This document shows positions 27,125 through 35,286 of a stretch of 64,000 bases of DNA, in pieces. Position numbers and translations under genes: made by a program. Source of the DNA: Rhodococcus pseudokoreensis (lineage in GTDB: Bacteria > Actinomycetota > Actinomycetes > Mycobacteriales > Mycobacteriaceae); the NCBI RefSeq assembly GCF_017068395.1, contig NZ_CP070618.1, positions 103,010-167,009 of the forward strand, written 5' to 3'. The notes beneath the pieces are model-generated. The model was not told the origin of the DNA. It saw only the letters and a list, made by a program, of their open reading frames with translations, and did no database searches. The first letter of the stretch is position 1. Each line of letters opens with the position of its first letter.

Positions 27125-27749
27125 CAGAGCACCCCCTCCCCGTCGTTCTCGTCGGCGAAGACCGCATTGATTGCCAGGTTCACCTCGTGCACGTCCTGCG
27201 CCGACGCCACGGCGGACAGGAGTGTGTCGGTGAGGACGGTGTCCTTCTCCACCGCCATCTTCCCCAGTGCCGCGCTCGGGTCGGCGAGATCCTCGCCACC
27301 GGCGAGGAGGTACACCCAGGAGTCGGTGACGGTGCGGACCGGCCAACGACCTGCCTCGCGGGCGATCCGCATCGCCACGCGGCGGCCCCACCGGTCAACT
27401 CCCGCCCGGACGGCGTATACGTCCCCGCCGCGGTGACGATCACCGCATGACCGTCGGCCTCGTCACCGACCGGCAACGCCTCCCATAGCGGCGGCGACGC
27501 TGCGGGCGCTTCGTCTGCAACACCGACCTCCGTTGCATCCTCGTCCGACGTTGCTTGAGCGCAGACGTCCTGGTGCGCAACGTCGACTTCTGTTGCGTCC
27601 GCAACGGGCGAGTATTGCACCGTAACGTCGGATTCGATGGCCCTCGTTGCCGCACCGGCGTCCACCGGGGTATCGCCCTCGGCCGCCTCGTCGGCGGTGA
27701 GGTCGAAGAGCACGAACTGATCGTCGCCGCCCTCCCCCCGGTGGGGCAT
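27124..27749 (-). pseudogene. Plasmid gene split by a frameshift
   Basis: From ATG 27749 an acidic Asp/Ala/Glu-rich frame runs to about 27390 ('AVIVTAAGTYTPSGRELTGG'). A different frame then carries the evident continuation ('MRIAREAGRWPVRTVTDSWVYLLAGGEDLADP') to the stop at 27124. One missing base near GGTGGGGCCGCCGCG restores a single ~207-aa protein. The first ATG overlaps the DUF2637 stop and the last stop overlaps the HTH gene's ATG, so the intact gene fits the operon exactly. This may be a sequencing error or a true mutation. Alternatively the distal part starts by itself at 27378. Confidence 0.6.
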
Positions 27750-28930
27750 CAGCGCGCCCCCACCAGCGCGTACTGCTGATCAGGTGTTGCCGCATTGCGA
27801 ATGTCCGTTGCATCGTCGACCTCGGGCAGCGGCGGTGTCCGGAATCCAGCATCCACTGCGCGGTGCGCGACCTTGTCGAAACGGCGCATTGCGGTGGAGG
27901 ACGCCTTGGCCCGCGTTATCGTCGCAATTTCGGCGTAGCTGAGGTTCTCGGTGATCCGGAGACGGGCGGTTTCCTTGACGACGGGTTCGAAGTCATCGCA
28001 GGAGTCGATGAAGGCGAGGAGGTTCTCGATGGTCTGCTCCTCGTCCGGCAACACGTAGAGCTCTTGGGAGTCCTCGCTCGGCGCATTGCGGACTACCCCC
28101 TGCTGCCCCAGGTCTGCAATGTCCGCAACGCTGTCCGCGTCCGCAACGTCGGCAACGGCCGACTCCGTGGGGAGAGCAACGGGGCTCAGGTCCTCAACCT
28201 GGGCCGAATCTGCGGTCTCGCCTACGGGGGTCGAGGCCGCAGCGGCGACGGGAACATCGATCGGGACAACACCAACCGGGATGTCACCGGGCACCGGCGC
28301 AACGTCTGTCGCATTGCGCTGGTAGTGCTGCGAGGTCTGCCGGATCCGCTCGTCGCGGTGTTCGGATTCCACAGCGCTTTCCCGCTGTTCCTGGTCGCGA
28401 GATTCTTGGACGCGCGCGGTGGAGGCTTGGGCGATCCCGATCGCCCTGATGAGGATCCCGCAGCCGTGGGTAAAGGCGAGGACCAGGAGCGGCGCAATGA
28501 CCGCAATGAGCGCAGCTCCTATCGGGGAGAGCGGTGTGTACCCCAGATCGGCGCCGGCTGCCACCTTCTGTCCGGCTCGGGTTGCCCATTGATCTGCGTG
28601 GTACGCGTTCCCGACGACGCTGATGAAAACGACGATGACAGCGAGCGCCTTGAAGAATCGCTTACCCGGCACGCCGTCGATCTTGCTCAGCGTAACGACC
28701 GCGATCGTTGCGCCCATGATTGCGCCGTCGACGATCAGCGGGAAGATCCACGTGAGTGAGTGCGGAATCCCGGCTTGCTGTGCGAGGTCACGCAGGACCG
28801 CGAAGGACAGCACAAAGGCACCTACGGTGATTCCGATCGAAATGAGGATTCCAAGGACCAACGAAACAATCAGGCTGGCGAGCTGGATTTGTCCTCGTCG
28901 AGGCTTAAGTCGGAGCTTAAAGTTGGCCAT
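27749..28930 (-). CDS. DUF2637 (Spd-like) membrane protein, 393 aa
   Basis: Residues 15-150 form the four-helix DUF2637 domain: 'LVLGILISIGITVGAFVLSFAVLRDLAQQAGIP', 'WIFPLIVDGAIMGATIAVVTLS', 'FFKALAVIVVFISVVGNAYHA' and 'IAVIAPLLVLAFTHGCGILI'. This domain occurs in Streptomyces plasmid spread proteins. A disordered acidic linker (~175-290) leads to a C-terminal wHTH-like part ('ITENLSYAEIATITRAKASSTAMRRF'). A role in plasmid spreading or positioning is inferred. ATG 28930 follows GGAAGGAAAA. The coding sequence is packed with GCAAYG words. Confidence 0.8.
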   Translation of the reverse strand: MANFKLRLKPRRGQIQLASLIVSLVLGILISIGITVGAFVLSFAVLRDLAQQAGIPHSLTWIFPLIVDGAIMGATIAVVTLSKIDGVPGKRFFKALAVIVVFISVVGNAYHADQWATRAGQKVAAGADLGYTPLSPIGAALIAVIAPLLVLAFTHGCGILIRAIGIAQASTARVQESRDQEQRESAVESEHRDERIRQTSQHYQRNATDVAPVPGDIPVGVVPIDVPVAAAASTPVGETADSAQVEDLSPVALPTESAVADVADADSVADIADLGQQGVVRNAPSEDSQELYVLPDEEQTIENLLAFIDSCDDFEPVVKETARLRITENLSYAEIATITRAKASSTAMRRFDKVAHRAVDAGFRTPPLPEVDDATDIRNAATPDQQYALVGAR

Positions 28931-28998
28931 GATCGGGTTTTCCTTCCACGGGGTCCCGGTCGATGAGGCTCCGCCGGCTAGGCCCCGGCGGGGTCTCT
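28928..28998. repeat. 71-bp duplicated leader, copy 1
   Basis: This stretch, from the ATG of the 393-aa DUF2637 gene upstream, is repeated almost exactly at 29307-29377 before the shorter paralogue. It contains the ribosome site (GGAAGGAAAA) and a GC-rich hairpin, CCGCCGG...CCGGCGG, weakened by one change in this copy. Confidence 0.85.
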
Positions 28999-29012
28999 CT
29001 GTTTGTCGGTCG

Positions 29013-29309
29013 TCAGCGAATCGTGCCTGGCGAGAGCTGTGCACTTCCCACCGGACGCGTTGCGGTTGCAATGCCGTTGCGGTTGATCGTCCGGAGCGCA
29101 ACGACGGCAATCGTTGCGCTCAGCATTGCGCTGTCGACGATCGGTGGGAAGATCCACGCGAGTGAGTGCGGAATCCCGTCTTGCAATGCGAATTCACGCA
29201 ACACCGCGAAAGACAGCATGAACGCAACTACGGCGATTGCCACCGCAATGCCGACTGCGAAGATGCTGCGGCGCTGGACTCGTAATGCTCGGAGATTAAG
29301 GTCGGTCAT
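29013..29309 (-). CDS. Truncated DUF2637 paralogue, 98 aa
   Basis: The protein keeps only the first two helices of DUF2637 ('AVGIAVAIAVVAFMLSFAVLREFALQDGIPHSLAWIFPPIVDSAMLSATIAVV') and then ends in an unrelated 20-residue tail. It shares a 71-bp leader with the full-length gene, so a tandem duplication followed by truncation is likely. It could still insert in the membrane and modulate its partner. Confidence 0.65.
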   Translation of the reverse strand: MTDLNLRALRVQRRSIFAVGIAVAIAVVAFMLSFAVLREFALQDGIPHSLAWIFPPIVDSAMLSATIAVVALRTINRNGIATATRPVGSAQLSPGTIR

Positions 29310-29377
29310 GATCGGGTTTTCCTTCCACGGGGTCCCGGTCAATGAGGCCCCGCCGGCTAGGCCCCGGCGGGGTCTCT
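29307..29377. repeat. 71-bp duplicated leader, copy 2, with hairpin
   Basis: This is the second copy of the leader. Here the hairpin is a perfect 9-bp stem (CCCCGCCGG at 29348-29356 and its complement at 29364-29372) followed on the plus strand by TCTCTTTT. For the minus-strand genes it lies in the 5' leader, about 40 nt before the start codon, where it may limit read-through from parAB or stabilise the mRNA. Confidence 0.75.
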
Positions 29378-29488
29378 TTTCGTTGCGGCCGTTGCACGGC
29401 CATACCTTTGCAATGCTGTTTGTGCTGGCAGGTTTCATATCCGGCTTCGGCGCAACGTTGCGCATATAACCCATATGGCGACTGCTTG

Positions 29489-29498
29489 CCCATATGGG
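29489..29498. promoter_or_regulatory. CCCATATGGG palindrome beside parB end
   Basis: The 10-bp palindrome directly abuts the parB stop codon, with a near copy (CCCATATGG) 11 bp further on. The same palindrome lies upstream of parA, so the pair brackets the operon. It may be an operator of the RHH ParB-like protein. Confidence 0.5.
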
Positions 29499-29957
29499 CT
29501 ATATGGCGATTTCGTTGGCAGGCGCGGGGAAAGGTTCGCCGTTGTTGTACTGGGTTTCGAGTTTGGTGCACAGCTGGTCGATCGCGGTGCGGATGAACAT
29601 CTGCTGGCTCTTGATCCCGGTCCGGGGGCGGGTGTGTTCGAGCGCTGCGACCATGCGGTCCTTCAGTTCTTCATCCAGAGACAGCAGGATGTCGGTGGTC
29701 TGAGCCTTGCGCTTCTTCTCTGCGGCCGGTTTCGTCGACTCCGGTGCAGCCTTGCGTTGCCGCGGCGTTGCAGACGATGCTGCAGAGCGAGTAACTGTTG
29801 CGGGCGCGTCAGACGACGTTGCGGGCGCGTCAGACGACGTTGCGGGCGACTCCGATGCAACGGCCTCTGGCATTGCGGTTGTCGTTGCCGCTGCCTGAGC
29901 GAACGTGTTGCGCGCACTGCGAGGCACGGGTCGGGCGGGCTGGGGAATTTTGCTCAT
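29499..29957 (-). CDS. ParB-like partition protein (RHH type)
   Basis: The 152-aa protein has a disordered N-terminal half with a tandem 'SSDAPAT' repeat, then a C-terminal ribbon-helix-helix-like domain: 'TTDILLSLDEELKDRMVAALEHTRPRTGIKSQQMFIRTAIDQL'. It follows parA with an overlapping start, as in type Ib partition systems where a small RHH protein binds the centromere and recruits ParA. The N-terminal tail probably stimulates the ParA ATPase. Confidence 0.82.
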   Translation of the reverse strand: MSKIPQPARPVPRSARNTFAQAAATTTAMPEAVASESPATSSDAPATSSDAPATVTRSAASSATPRQRKAAPESTKPAAEKKRKAQTTDILLSLDEELKDRMVAALEHTRPRTGIKSQQMFIRTAIDQLCTKLETQYNNGEPFPAPANEIAI

Positions 29958-30745
29958 CAGAGTGCCACCTTCTCCAGGATCTCGATGAAGTTGTTGTGAA
30001 GGTTGCGGGACCAGACCGGATTGGAGGGGTGTTCATCGAACCCCATACCGACGTTGGTCAGCTTGGAGATGTCTGCTTTCTGAATGATCGGGTCGCCAAG
30101 CAAAGCGATACCGTCTGCAGCCGCGTACTCCTTGAGGTAGGAGACAACGTCCGCGTGGTCGTTGCGACGGCCGTCAAGCTTGTTGATGACAATCCCCGCG
30201 ATGGGAAGGACCTTGTCCATGTACTCAGCCAGGTCTTCCAGTGCGTTCTGGATCGAATTGAGGCCGTCCACTGCGTCCGGCTCCGGGTTAACGACGATCA
30301 GAAGATTGTCGGCGGCGTACAGGGCGCTTCGGGACACTAGGTCAATCGCAGGGCGGCAGTCGATCAGGACGTGCTCGTAGTCGCCAGCGACCGGCTTGAG
30401 CGCGCGAGCGAAGGACATCTCTCCCCCGGGCTTGGTTCCCAGCTGGTCCGAAACCGCCTGAAGTTCAGCGAAGCCCGACGGCACTACGTGTATTTCTTCA
30501 CGCCGTGCGGCGAAGATCGCGTCATGAATCGGCAAATCCGTCGATCGGTCGAGTACATCTGCGAGCGAATTCGGCGCTGGCTCAGATGTCGTGTACCCGG
30601 TGAGGTGCTTAGTGGAGTTGCCTTGCATATCCGCGTCGACCAGCAGGACCGGCCTGCGGATTGCGGCAGCGGCATGCGAGAGCCCATTGGCGACCACCGT
30701 CTTTCCGACGCCGCCCTTGAGGTTCGCGATCGCCGTGATCGTCAT
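29957..30745 (-). CDS. parA: ParA family partition ATPase
   Basis: The 262-aa deviant-Walker ATPase has 'KGGVGKT' at residues 10-16, 'LLVDADMQGNST' (Walker A' with Asp) and 'HVLIDCRPAID' (Walker B). It lacks an N-terminal HTH, so it is a type Ib ParA that relies on its partner for DNA binding and autoregulation. It moves plasmid copies over the nucleoid through ATP-dependent DNA binding. GGGAGG lies just before the ATG. The upstream region holds a CCCATATGGG palindrome, AT-rich sequence and modular repeats. Confidence 0.93.
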   Translation of the reverse strand: MTITAIANLKGGVGKTVVANGLSHAAAAIRRPVLLVDADMQGNSTKHLTGYTTSEPAPNSLADVLDRSTDLPIHDAIFAARREEIHVVPSGFAELQAVSDQLGTKPGGEMSFARALKPVAGDYEHVLIDCRPAIDLVSRSALYAADNLLIVVNPEPDAVDGLNSIQNALEDLAEYMDKVLPIAGIVINKLDGRRNDHADVVSYLKEYAAADGIALLGDPIIQKADISKLTNVGMGFDEHPSNPVWSRNLHNNFIEILEKVAL

Positions 30746-30763
30746 ATTCCTCCCTTTCCTATT

Positions 30764-30773
30764 CCCATATGGG
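30764..30773. promoter_or_regulatory. CCCATATGGG palindrome upstream of parA
   Basis: The palindrome lies 18 bp before the parA start and is followed by the AT-rich palindrome TATAAGCTTATA at about 30779-30791, which may overlap the promoter. It is probably an operator for autoregulation. Confidence 0.5.
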
Positions 30774-30955
30774 CACTTATATAAGCTTATATTACCTTAC
30801 AATTCCTACGCATACATCTGATCTACTTCCCTTAGCTAGCTAGATCGTATGTAGCCCAAGGACACATAGCCTGCAATGACATGCAGTTATCTAAGGAAAC
30901 TTCAGAACATCTCTGCTATCGGAATCACCACTAACAACAGCTGGTCTGGGCTGCA

Positions 30956-31160
30956 CTCTGCTGAGCTGCGCTCTAATGCGCCCTACTGGGCTGTGCTCTG
31001 CTGAGCTGCGCTCTAATGCGCCCTACTGGGCTGTGCCCTACTGGGCTGTGCTCTGCTGAGCTGCGCTCTAATGCGCCCTACTGGGCTGTGCCCTACTGGG
31101 CTGTGCTCTGCTGAGCTGTGCTCTGCTGAGCTGCGCTCTAATGCGCCCTACTGGGCTGTG
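30956..31160. repeat. Modular tandem repeats, candidate parS/centromere or origin iterons
   Basis: Four exact 40-bp units (30956-30995, 30996-31035, 31051-31090, 31121-31160) are each built from 15 + 10 + 15 bp modules. Extra 15-bp modules (CCCTACTGGGCTGTG at 31036 and 31091; CTCTGCTGAGCTGTG at 31106) sit between them. All spacing is in multiples of 5 bp, and the core word is CTGRGCTGYG. The array lies 210 bp upstream of parA in an AT-richer stretch, the expected place for the centromere of a parA-RHH system. A Rep-binding iteron role is the alternative. Confidence 0.85.
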
Positions 31161-31165
31161 CTCCG

Positions 31166-31947
31166 GTGGGCTCTGCTGGGCTCATCGGAGATCCGCTGAC
31201 GTTCCAGAACATCAGTCAGAAACCAATGCGGAAGCTCACGGCATATGAAGCAATAGGGTGGAAGAATCCTCTCGCGACTTCGCACATCACCAGAAACCAA
31301 GACCGCGCCCACGGGTGGTGGCTTTCGAGCGTGACTTACCCGTCAAACGAGGATGGCGGGGGATGGCCCCCGGAGATGGGACCGTGAGCAATGAAGAGAC
31401 TCGGAGCCAGACCCCACGAGAAGCAACGGCCGCAGAGAGGACCTCACTGCCGCCTGCGGAGCCCAAGCAGGATCTTGGCGTTGACCTCCGGCCCAATTCC
31501 GGGCCGCTTGAGGTGAACCAGCACACTGCTGCAGTCGTCGCTGGCCCGCCAGTGGAGGTAGAGGATTCGGAACCCTGCGCCCCCTGAGATGTCAATCGCT
31601 CACATTGACATGGGAAAACGGCACGTCCCCACTAAACGACCAGCGATGCATCGTCCGCGGAAATCGAGCAACACCAACGGAACCCGCCGGCTCGGTGATT
31701 TGAGGAAGCGACTTGGGTGTTGCGGTGTTCGAGTTCGCCCGCACGGGCATCCAGCTCCCGGCGGCGTGGAGTTCCCGGGAGGGCTCTTCCCCCGGCCAAT
31801 CCCCAACGGTGAAATGCTGCGGACAGCGTTCGGCCAGCTCCAGCCGCGTACAGCGTGTCTCGATCAAGCGCTCGTGCGATTTCCGTCCAGCGCGTGGTGT
31901 CAATTCAATTTCTGCCACCTCCAGTGAAACTTGGTCGGCAACGGATC
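31166..31947. other. ~780-bp region without a convincing gene
   Basis: Frames such as 31258-31587 (plus) and 31592-31918 (minus) are open but have no family pattern. The minus frame would start at a GTG with GGAG directly abutting it, which is too close. One dispersed-motif copy (ACGGCACGTCCCC) is at 31617-31629. Confidence 0.45.
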
Positions 31948-32637
31948 TCAGCGTCGGACGGAGACATTCTTGCGGGAGGGCCCATGGACGGTGACACCGC
32001 GTTGGGTGGTTGCTCTGGCGTTTTCGCTGAGAACGAGGTGCGTGTTGCCGCCGGCGTGGACCACCGCATCACCTTCGGCGTAGACAACGGCGTTGTCATA
32101 GGCGTTGACGAAGGTGCTGTCCGTCGCATTGACCTGGGCGTTGTCGCAGGCGTTGATGGTGGCGTGGTTGCGTGCGATCACGCCACAATGATCGAACGCG
32201 TCGACGATGGTGTTGGTGTAGGCGTAGAGGCGCACATGCCCTGTGATTTGTAGTCGGGCAGCGTCGGTGGCCACGATCTGCGCGGTCTCCGGGAGCGGGG
32301 TATCGAGGTGAATGCGCACCAGAGACGTACCGATGATGCGGATGGTCCACTCGTCCGTCCTGGCTTTGGCGAACGTGCGGTCGTCGAGGTCTATCTCACT
32401 TCCAGCAGTGTCGACGACGACAGAGGTAGTCCCGGTACGTAGCCGTTCGCGGACAGAGTCGGAGTTTTTGCTGACCTGCGCTGTTCGTTGCTGGCGAGTG
32501 GGGGAGCGGCGCGGTCTGGCTTTCGCCTTCGTCTGGCTCGTCGACACGTGAGATTCCGTCCTCGGGGTAGGGGCGGGGGTGAACGCGGCGGTTTGCGGCA
32601 TCCTATGCCCAAATCCTTCGTGGCTGCGGGAACCCAT
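31948..32637 (-). CDS. Beta-solenoid-like repeat protein, 229 aa
   Basis: The N-terminal ~60 residues are basic and disordered. From about residue 80 a beta domain leads into short repeats of 6-8 residues: 'VRLYAYTNTIVDAFDHCGVIARNHATINACDNAQVNATDSTFVNAYDNAVVYAEGDAVVHAGG'. The alternating hydrophobic/Asp-Asn pattern (A-x-D/N-x-A-x-V) is that of a right-handed beta helix, as in repeats found in many actinobacterial and gut-bacterial proteins of unknown role. There is no signal peptide. The basic tail plus rod-like domain could bind or mimic DNA, but this is inference. The start could be ATG 32637 or ATG 32601. Confidence 0.65.
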   Translation of the reverse strand: MGSRSHEGFGHRMPQTAAFTPAPTPRTESHVSTSQTKAKARPRRSPTRQQRTAQVSKNSDSVRERLRTGTTSVVVDTAGSEIDLDDRTFAKARTDEWTIRIIGTSLVRIHLDTPLPETAQIVATDAARLQITGHVRLYAYTNTIVDAFDHCGVIARNHATINACDNAQVNATDSTFVNAYDNAVVYAEGDAVVHAGGNTHLVLSENARATTQRGVTVHGPSRKNVSVRR

Positions 32638-32778
32638 GGAGTAACGCCCTTCGTTTCGTGCTGCTTCCAGAAGTCACGGTCGAGGCTATGTCGGCCAGGC
32701 TGCGTTCGAGTCCGGCCTTCATCACAGCCCGGTTGGTGTCAGTGCACCGAACAAACGGCGGCTTGGTGTAGGCGGTGA

Positions 32779-34110
32779 TCATTCGTGGACCCCTTGGTGT
32801 GAGGCGTGCGTGGCGGCGAGTGTGCGCCAATTCGCGCGCATCGCCGCGCGGTGTTCGGAACTTGCTGCCCGGGATCGGGCCGTCGCGGCCTCATTAGCGC
32901 GTGCTGCCTGCTCAACGCGTCTCTGGACGTCGATTCTGGCTCGTTGCTGGCTCGGTGAGGGGCCGGTGAAATCGATGCGCGAGAGTCGCATGTGGGCGTA
33001 CCGGACTGGGTTTTGGACCGTGTAGCCGCCGGTGTTCCAGCTCTTCGCGTCGGGCCAGGTCCAACCACGGTCTTGAGTGTCGCGTGTGAGGGCGTCGGCG
33101 ATGTCGCGGCCGGTCCAGCGGGTGGTGTCGATGCCGGTGCTTACGAGTACATCTACGAGCTGGCCGATATGCTTATCCGGAGTTAGTGCAGGGGCGAGAT
33201 GGGCGAGTTCTGCGGCCGCGCGTTGGGTGTGCAGAGGCTGGTTGGTATTGGCGGTAATTGCTCCTGCGTGCGTTCGCGCGCGCTTGGTGAGTTCTCTCTT
33301 ACGAGAGAACTTCTCAAGAACAGAAGAGCCAGAAGATAGGGTGTCACGCCCGGTGACCTGTGGATTGCTCGCCTGGGCTTTGGCTGCTGCTGCCTGCTGC
33401 CGTTGACGGCGTTGCCGATACGTCTGCGCGCGGTGCGCAGACCGCGAGGGGGTGCGCCCGGGAATCTCTGCTTGGGGAGTGGCCTCGACGACCCATCTCG
33501 GGCTCGACAAGGCCCACACACTCGCGGCCCGATGCTGGTGGCCACCGTGATGCAGCTCAGCTGCCATGAACTCGTGTCCCCGGAGGTGGCGACCGCGAAC
33601 GATCTCGTGGCCCATTCCCAGATCACGCAGGACTCGGCGGGCGCGGTGGACCACCGACTCGGACACCCCTGCCACACGTTCGATTTTCTCCACCGCAGCG
33701 GTCATATCCCGACCCGTCTCGGTGTCAGCGAATCGGGCGTGGGCGGTCCCGACCGCGACCAGACTTTCAACGCCGATGCGGTGCCGTTTGACCGCGGTCC
33801 TGCCGGTCTCGGTATGGGTCACCACATATCGAAGCTGCCGCAGCCACTCGCCCGGACTGGACCAGACCGGGATACCCAGGTAGGCGCCATCGGGGATGGG
33901 CAGCATCCATGAGCTGCCACGTTGACCGCTGGTGTGGTTGAGCTGTTCAAGTTCCCCGACCCACCGTTTCGCGTCGACGACGAGGGCCGCCAACTCCGAA
34001 TCGGGGGCGGTATCGGGTGTGTACGCGGAAGTGTCCGACGACACGCCGAGCGTGGAATATTGGGTTCTTGATGCTGTTTCAGGCAATGCGTTATCCTGAG
34101 ACGTATTCAC
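32779..34110 (-). CDS. Probable plasmid replication initiator
   Basis: The 443-aa basic protein has a winged-helix-like region at about residues 135-205: 'AAVEKIERVAGVSESVVHRARRVLRDLGMGHEIVRGRHL' followed by 'WALSSPRWVVEA'. This resembles initiator-type proteins of actinobacterial plasmids. The second half is Gln/Arg-rich and helical with 'DTTRWTGRDIADALTRDT' and 'NPVRYAHMRLSRIDF'. It starts at GTG 34110. Position between the partition locus and a regulatory operon, and the lack of any other initiator, support the Rep call. A transcription factor is the alternative. Confidence 0.65.
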   Translation of the reverse strand: MNTSQDNALPETASRTQYSTLGVSSDTSAYTPDTAPDSELAALVVDAKRWVGELEQLNHTSGQRGSSWMLPIPDGAYLGIPVWSSPGEWLRQLRYVVTHTETGRTAVKRHRIGVESLVAVGTAHARFADTETGRDMTAAVEKIERVAGVSESVVHRARRVLRDLGMGHEIVRGRHLRGHEFMAAELHHGGHQHRAASVWALSSPRWVVEATPQAEIPGRTPSRSAHRAQTYRQRRQRQQAAAAKAQASNPQVTGRDTLSSGSSVLEKFSRKRELTKRARTHAGAITANTNQPLHTQRAAAELAHLAPALTPDKHIGQLVDVLVSTGIDTTRWTGRDIADALTRDTQDRGWTWPDAKSWNTGGYTVQNPVRYAHMRLSRIDFTGPSPSQQRARIDVQRRVEQAARANEAATARSRAASSEHRAAMRANWRTLAATHASHQGVHE

Positions 34111-34408
34111 GGTGTGTGAATGTCCCTTCGGGGATGTGCAGTACGAGTTTCAGAAGCGCTAACTTCTGACTCTCACCCTCAGAGAAAATGTGACGGCCCG
34201 GCCAGGCCATCACCCTCTGGTAGGAGGACCGACCAAGTCCTCCTCGACGAATACCGCGGTAGCGGTTCCTGATCCGAAACCACCCCCACCAGGGGGTTTT
34301 CTTGTTTCTGAGGGTCTGCTCTTTTGAGTTCTATTGATCGAGGACGTTCGTTGGTTACTCAGTCACATGCAGCACTTCTTTCTCTTTGGACACAGGTCGG
34401 TAACCATC
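34111..34408. promoter_or_regulatory. Leader/promoter region of rep candidate
   Basis: The ~300-bp region contains a CAGAAG-rich inverted element around 34150-34170 (TTCAGAAGCGCTAACTTCTG, arms CAGAAG/CTTCTG) and a CCCCC-ACCA-GGGGG hairpin followed by TTTTCTTGTTT at 34283-34306. The hairpin could end transcription from either side. The inverted element suits control of replication. Confidence 0.5.
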
Positions 34409-34804
34409 TCACCACGGGCCCCCCTCCAGACTGCGGAGGCTCGCGCGTGCTGAATGGGGGAGCGGACGCGGCATCGGCACCGCCTCTATGTGCTGCTGAT
34501 GCGGCGTCGTTGCGAGCATGAGTTGGGCCACAGAGGCGACCTTCCGGATCTGCTCGATGGTGGCTGTCTCTGGATCTGTGGCGACCAGGTCGACGACGTC
34601 GACGAGCGAATCCCACGTACCCACGCTGAACATCGGCCGATCGGTGGAGAGCAGCAGGGGGCCGTGGTTGGTGAGGAGTTGATCTGCGTTGAGCACGGTC
34701 GGCGTAGCAGCCTTTTCGACGATCTTGCGAGCGCAGATCGTTTCTCGCATCGGGATGAGTTCCCATTCGTGTCCGTGGCGGTCGGTGGCGGTGAGGTTGG
34801 TCAT
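34409..34804 (-). CDS. Hypothetical protein, 131 aa (WhiB operon)
   Basis: ATG 34804 overlaps the upstream gene's stop by ATGA. The first part reads 'TATDRHGHEWELIPMRETICARKIVEKAATPTVLNADQLLTNHGPLLL', which looks like a compact beta-rich domain with His and Cys residues. The rest is helical. No family is recognised. The longer frame to 35002 is a shadow of the neighbour. Confidence 0.6.
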   Translation of the reverse strand: MTNLTATDRHGHEWELIPMRETICARKIVEKAATPTVLNADQLLTNHGPLLLSTDRPMFSVGTWDSLVDVVDLVATDPETATIEQIRKVASVAQLMLATTPHQQHIEAVPMPRPLPHSARASLRSLEGGPW

Positions 34805-35286
34805 GCGGCTGCCCCTCTTGCTGAGCTGTGAAAACGGGTGTTCCACGCTTCGATTGCCGCGGAGATCTGACTCTCGGCGACTGCTGCGGGTTGAGTCGAG
34901 AAATGAGCCCAGAAGGCGCTGGTGACCGTTTCTGCGCCACTGAAGTTGCCGCCGGCCAAGTAATCGCGGGCATCGATCGCGGAGTTGGCTACCGCTGCCC
35001 ACGCGAAATCAGACGGCGCGCGATCGAGCTTGATCGCCGCGAGCTGCTCGAATACATCCCAGCGTGCTGAGATCGAGTCCACCGAGGCGATCGGTGTGGC
35101 GCGGCAGAGGGAGGCGACAGTCTGTGCCTCAGCCTGCGAGAATCCGGGGACCGTGACGAGGCCCCAGTGCGGATGAGCGTAGAGGTCGGCGAACCATCCC
35201 CACCGAACAGCGGAGGGCCCCTCGGTGGCTGGGGTCTCGACTTGGCCGTTGGCCATGAAGTAGACCTGGTCGACGAGTGAGGTCAT
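34801..35286 (-). CDS. Hypothetical protein, 161 aa (WhiB operon)
   Basis: The middle gene of a three-gene chain has four-base overlaps with both neighbours. The sequence is mostly helical and Ala-rich with aromatic anchors ('WGWFADLYAHPHWGLVTVPGF', 'RWDVFEQLAAIKLDRAPSDFAWAAV', 'AFWAHFSTQP'). There is no Cys cluster, signal peptide or membrane helix. Co-translation with a WhiB-like protein suggests a partner or effector role, which is unproven. Confidence 0.65.
   Translation of the reverse strand: MTSLVDQVYFMANGQVETPATEGPSAVRWGWFADLYAHPHWGLVTVPGFSQAEAQTVASLCRATPIASVDSISARWDVFEQLAAIKLDRAPSDFAWAAVANSAIDARDYLAGGNFSGAETVTSAFWAHFSTQPAAVAESQISAAIEAWNTRFHSSARGAAA

Noticed and set aside
30956..31160. 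CRISPR array
   Set aside because: The units are contiguous without unique spacers and no cas genes are present; they are plain tandem modules.
31258..31587. 109-aa plus-strand frame
   Set aside because: The composition is disordered and it has no neighbours on the strand; the upstream sequence is repeat array.
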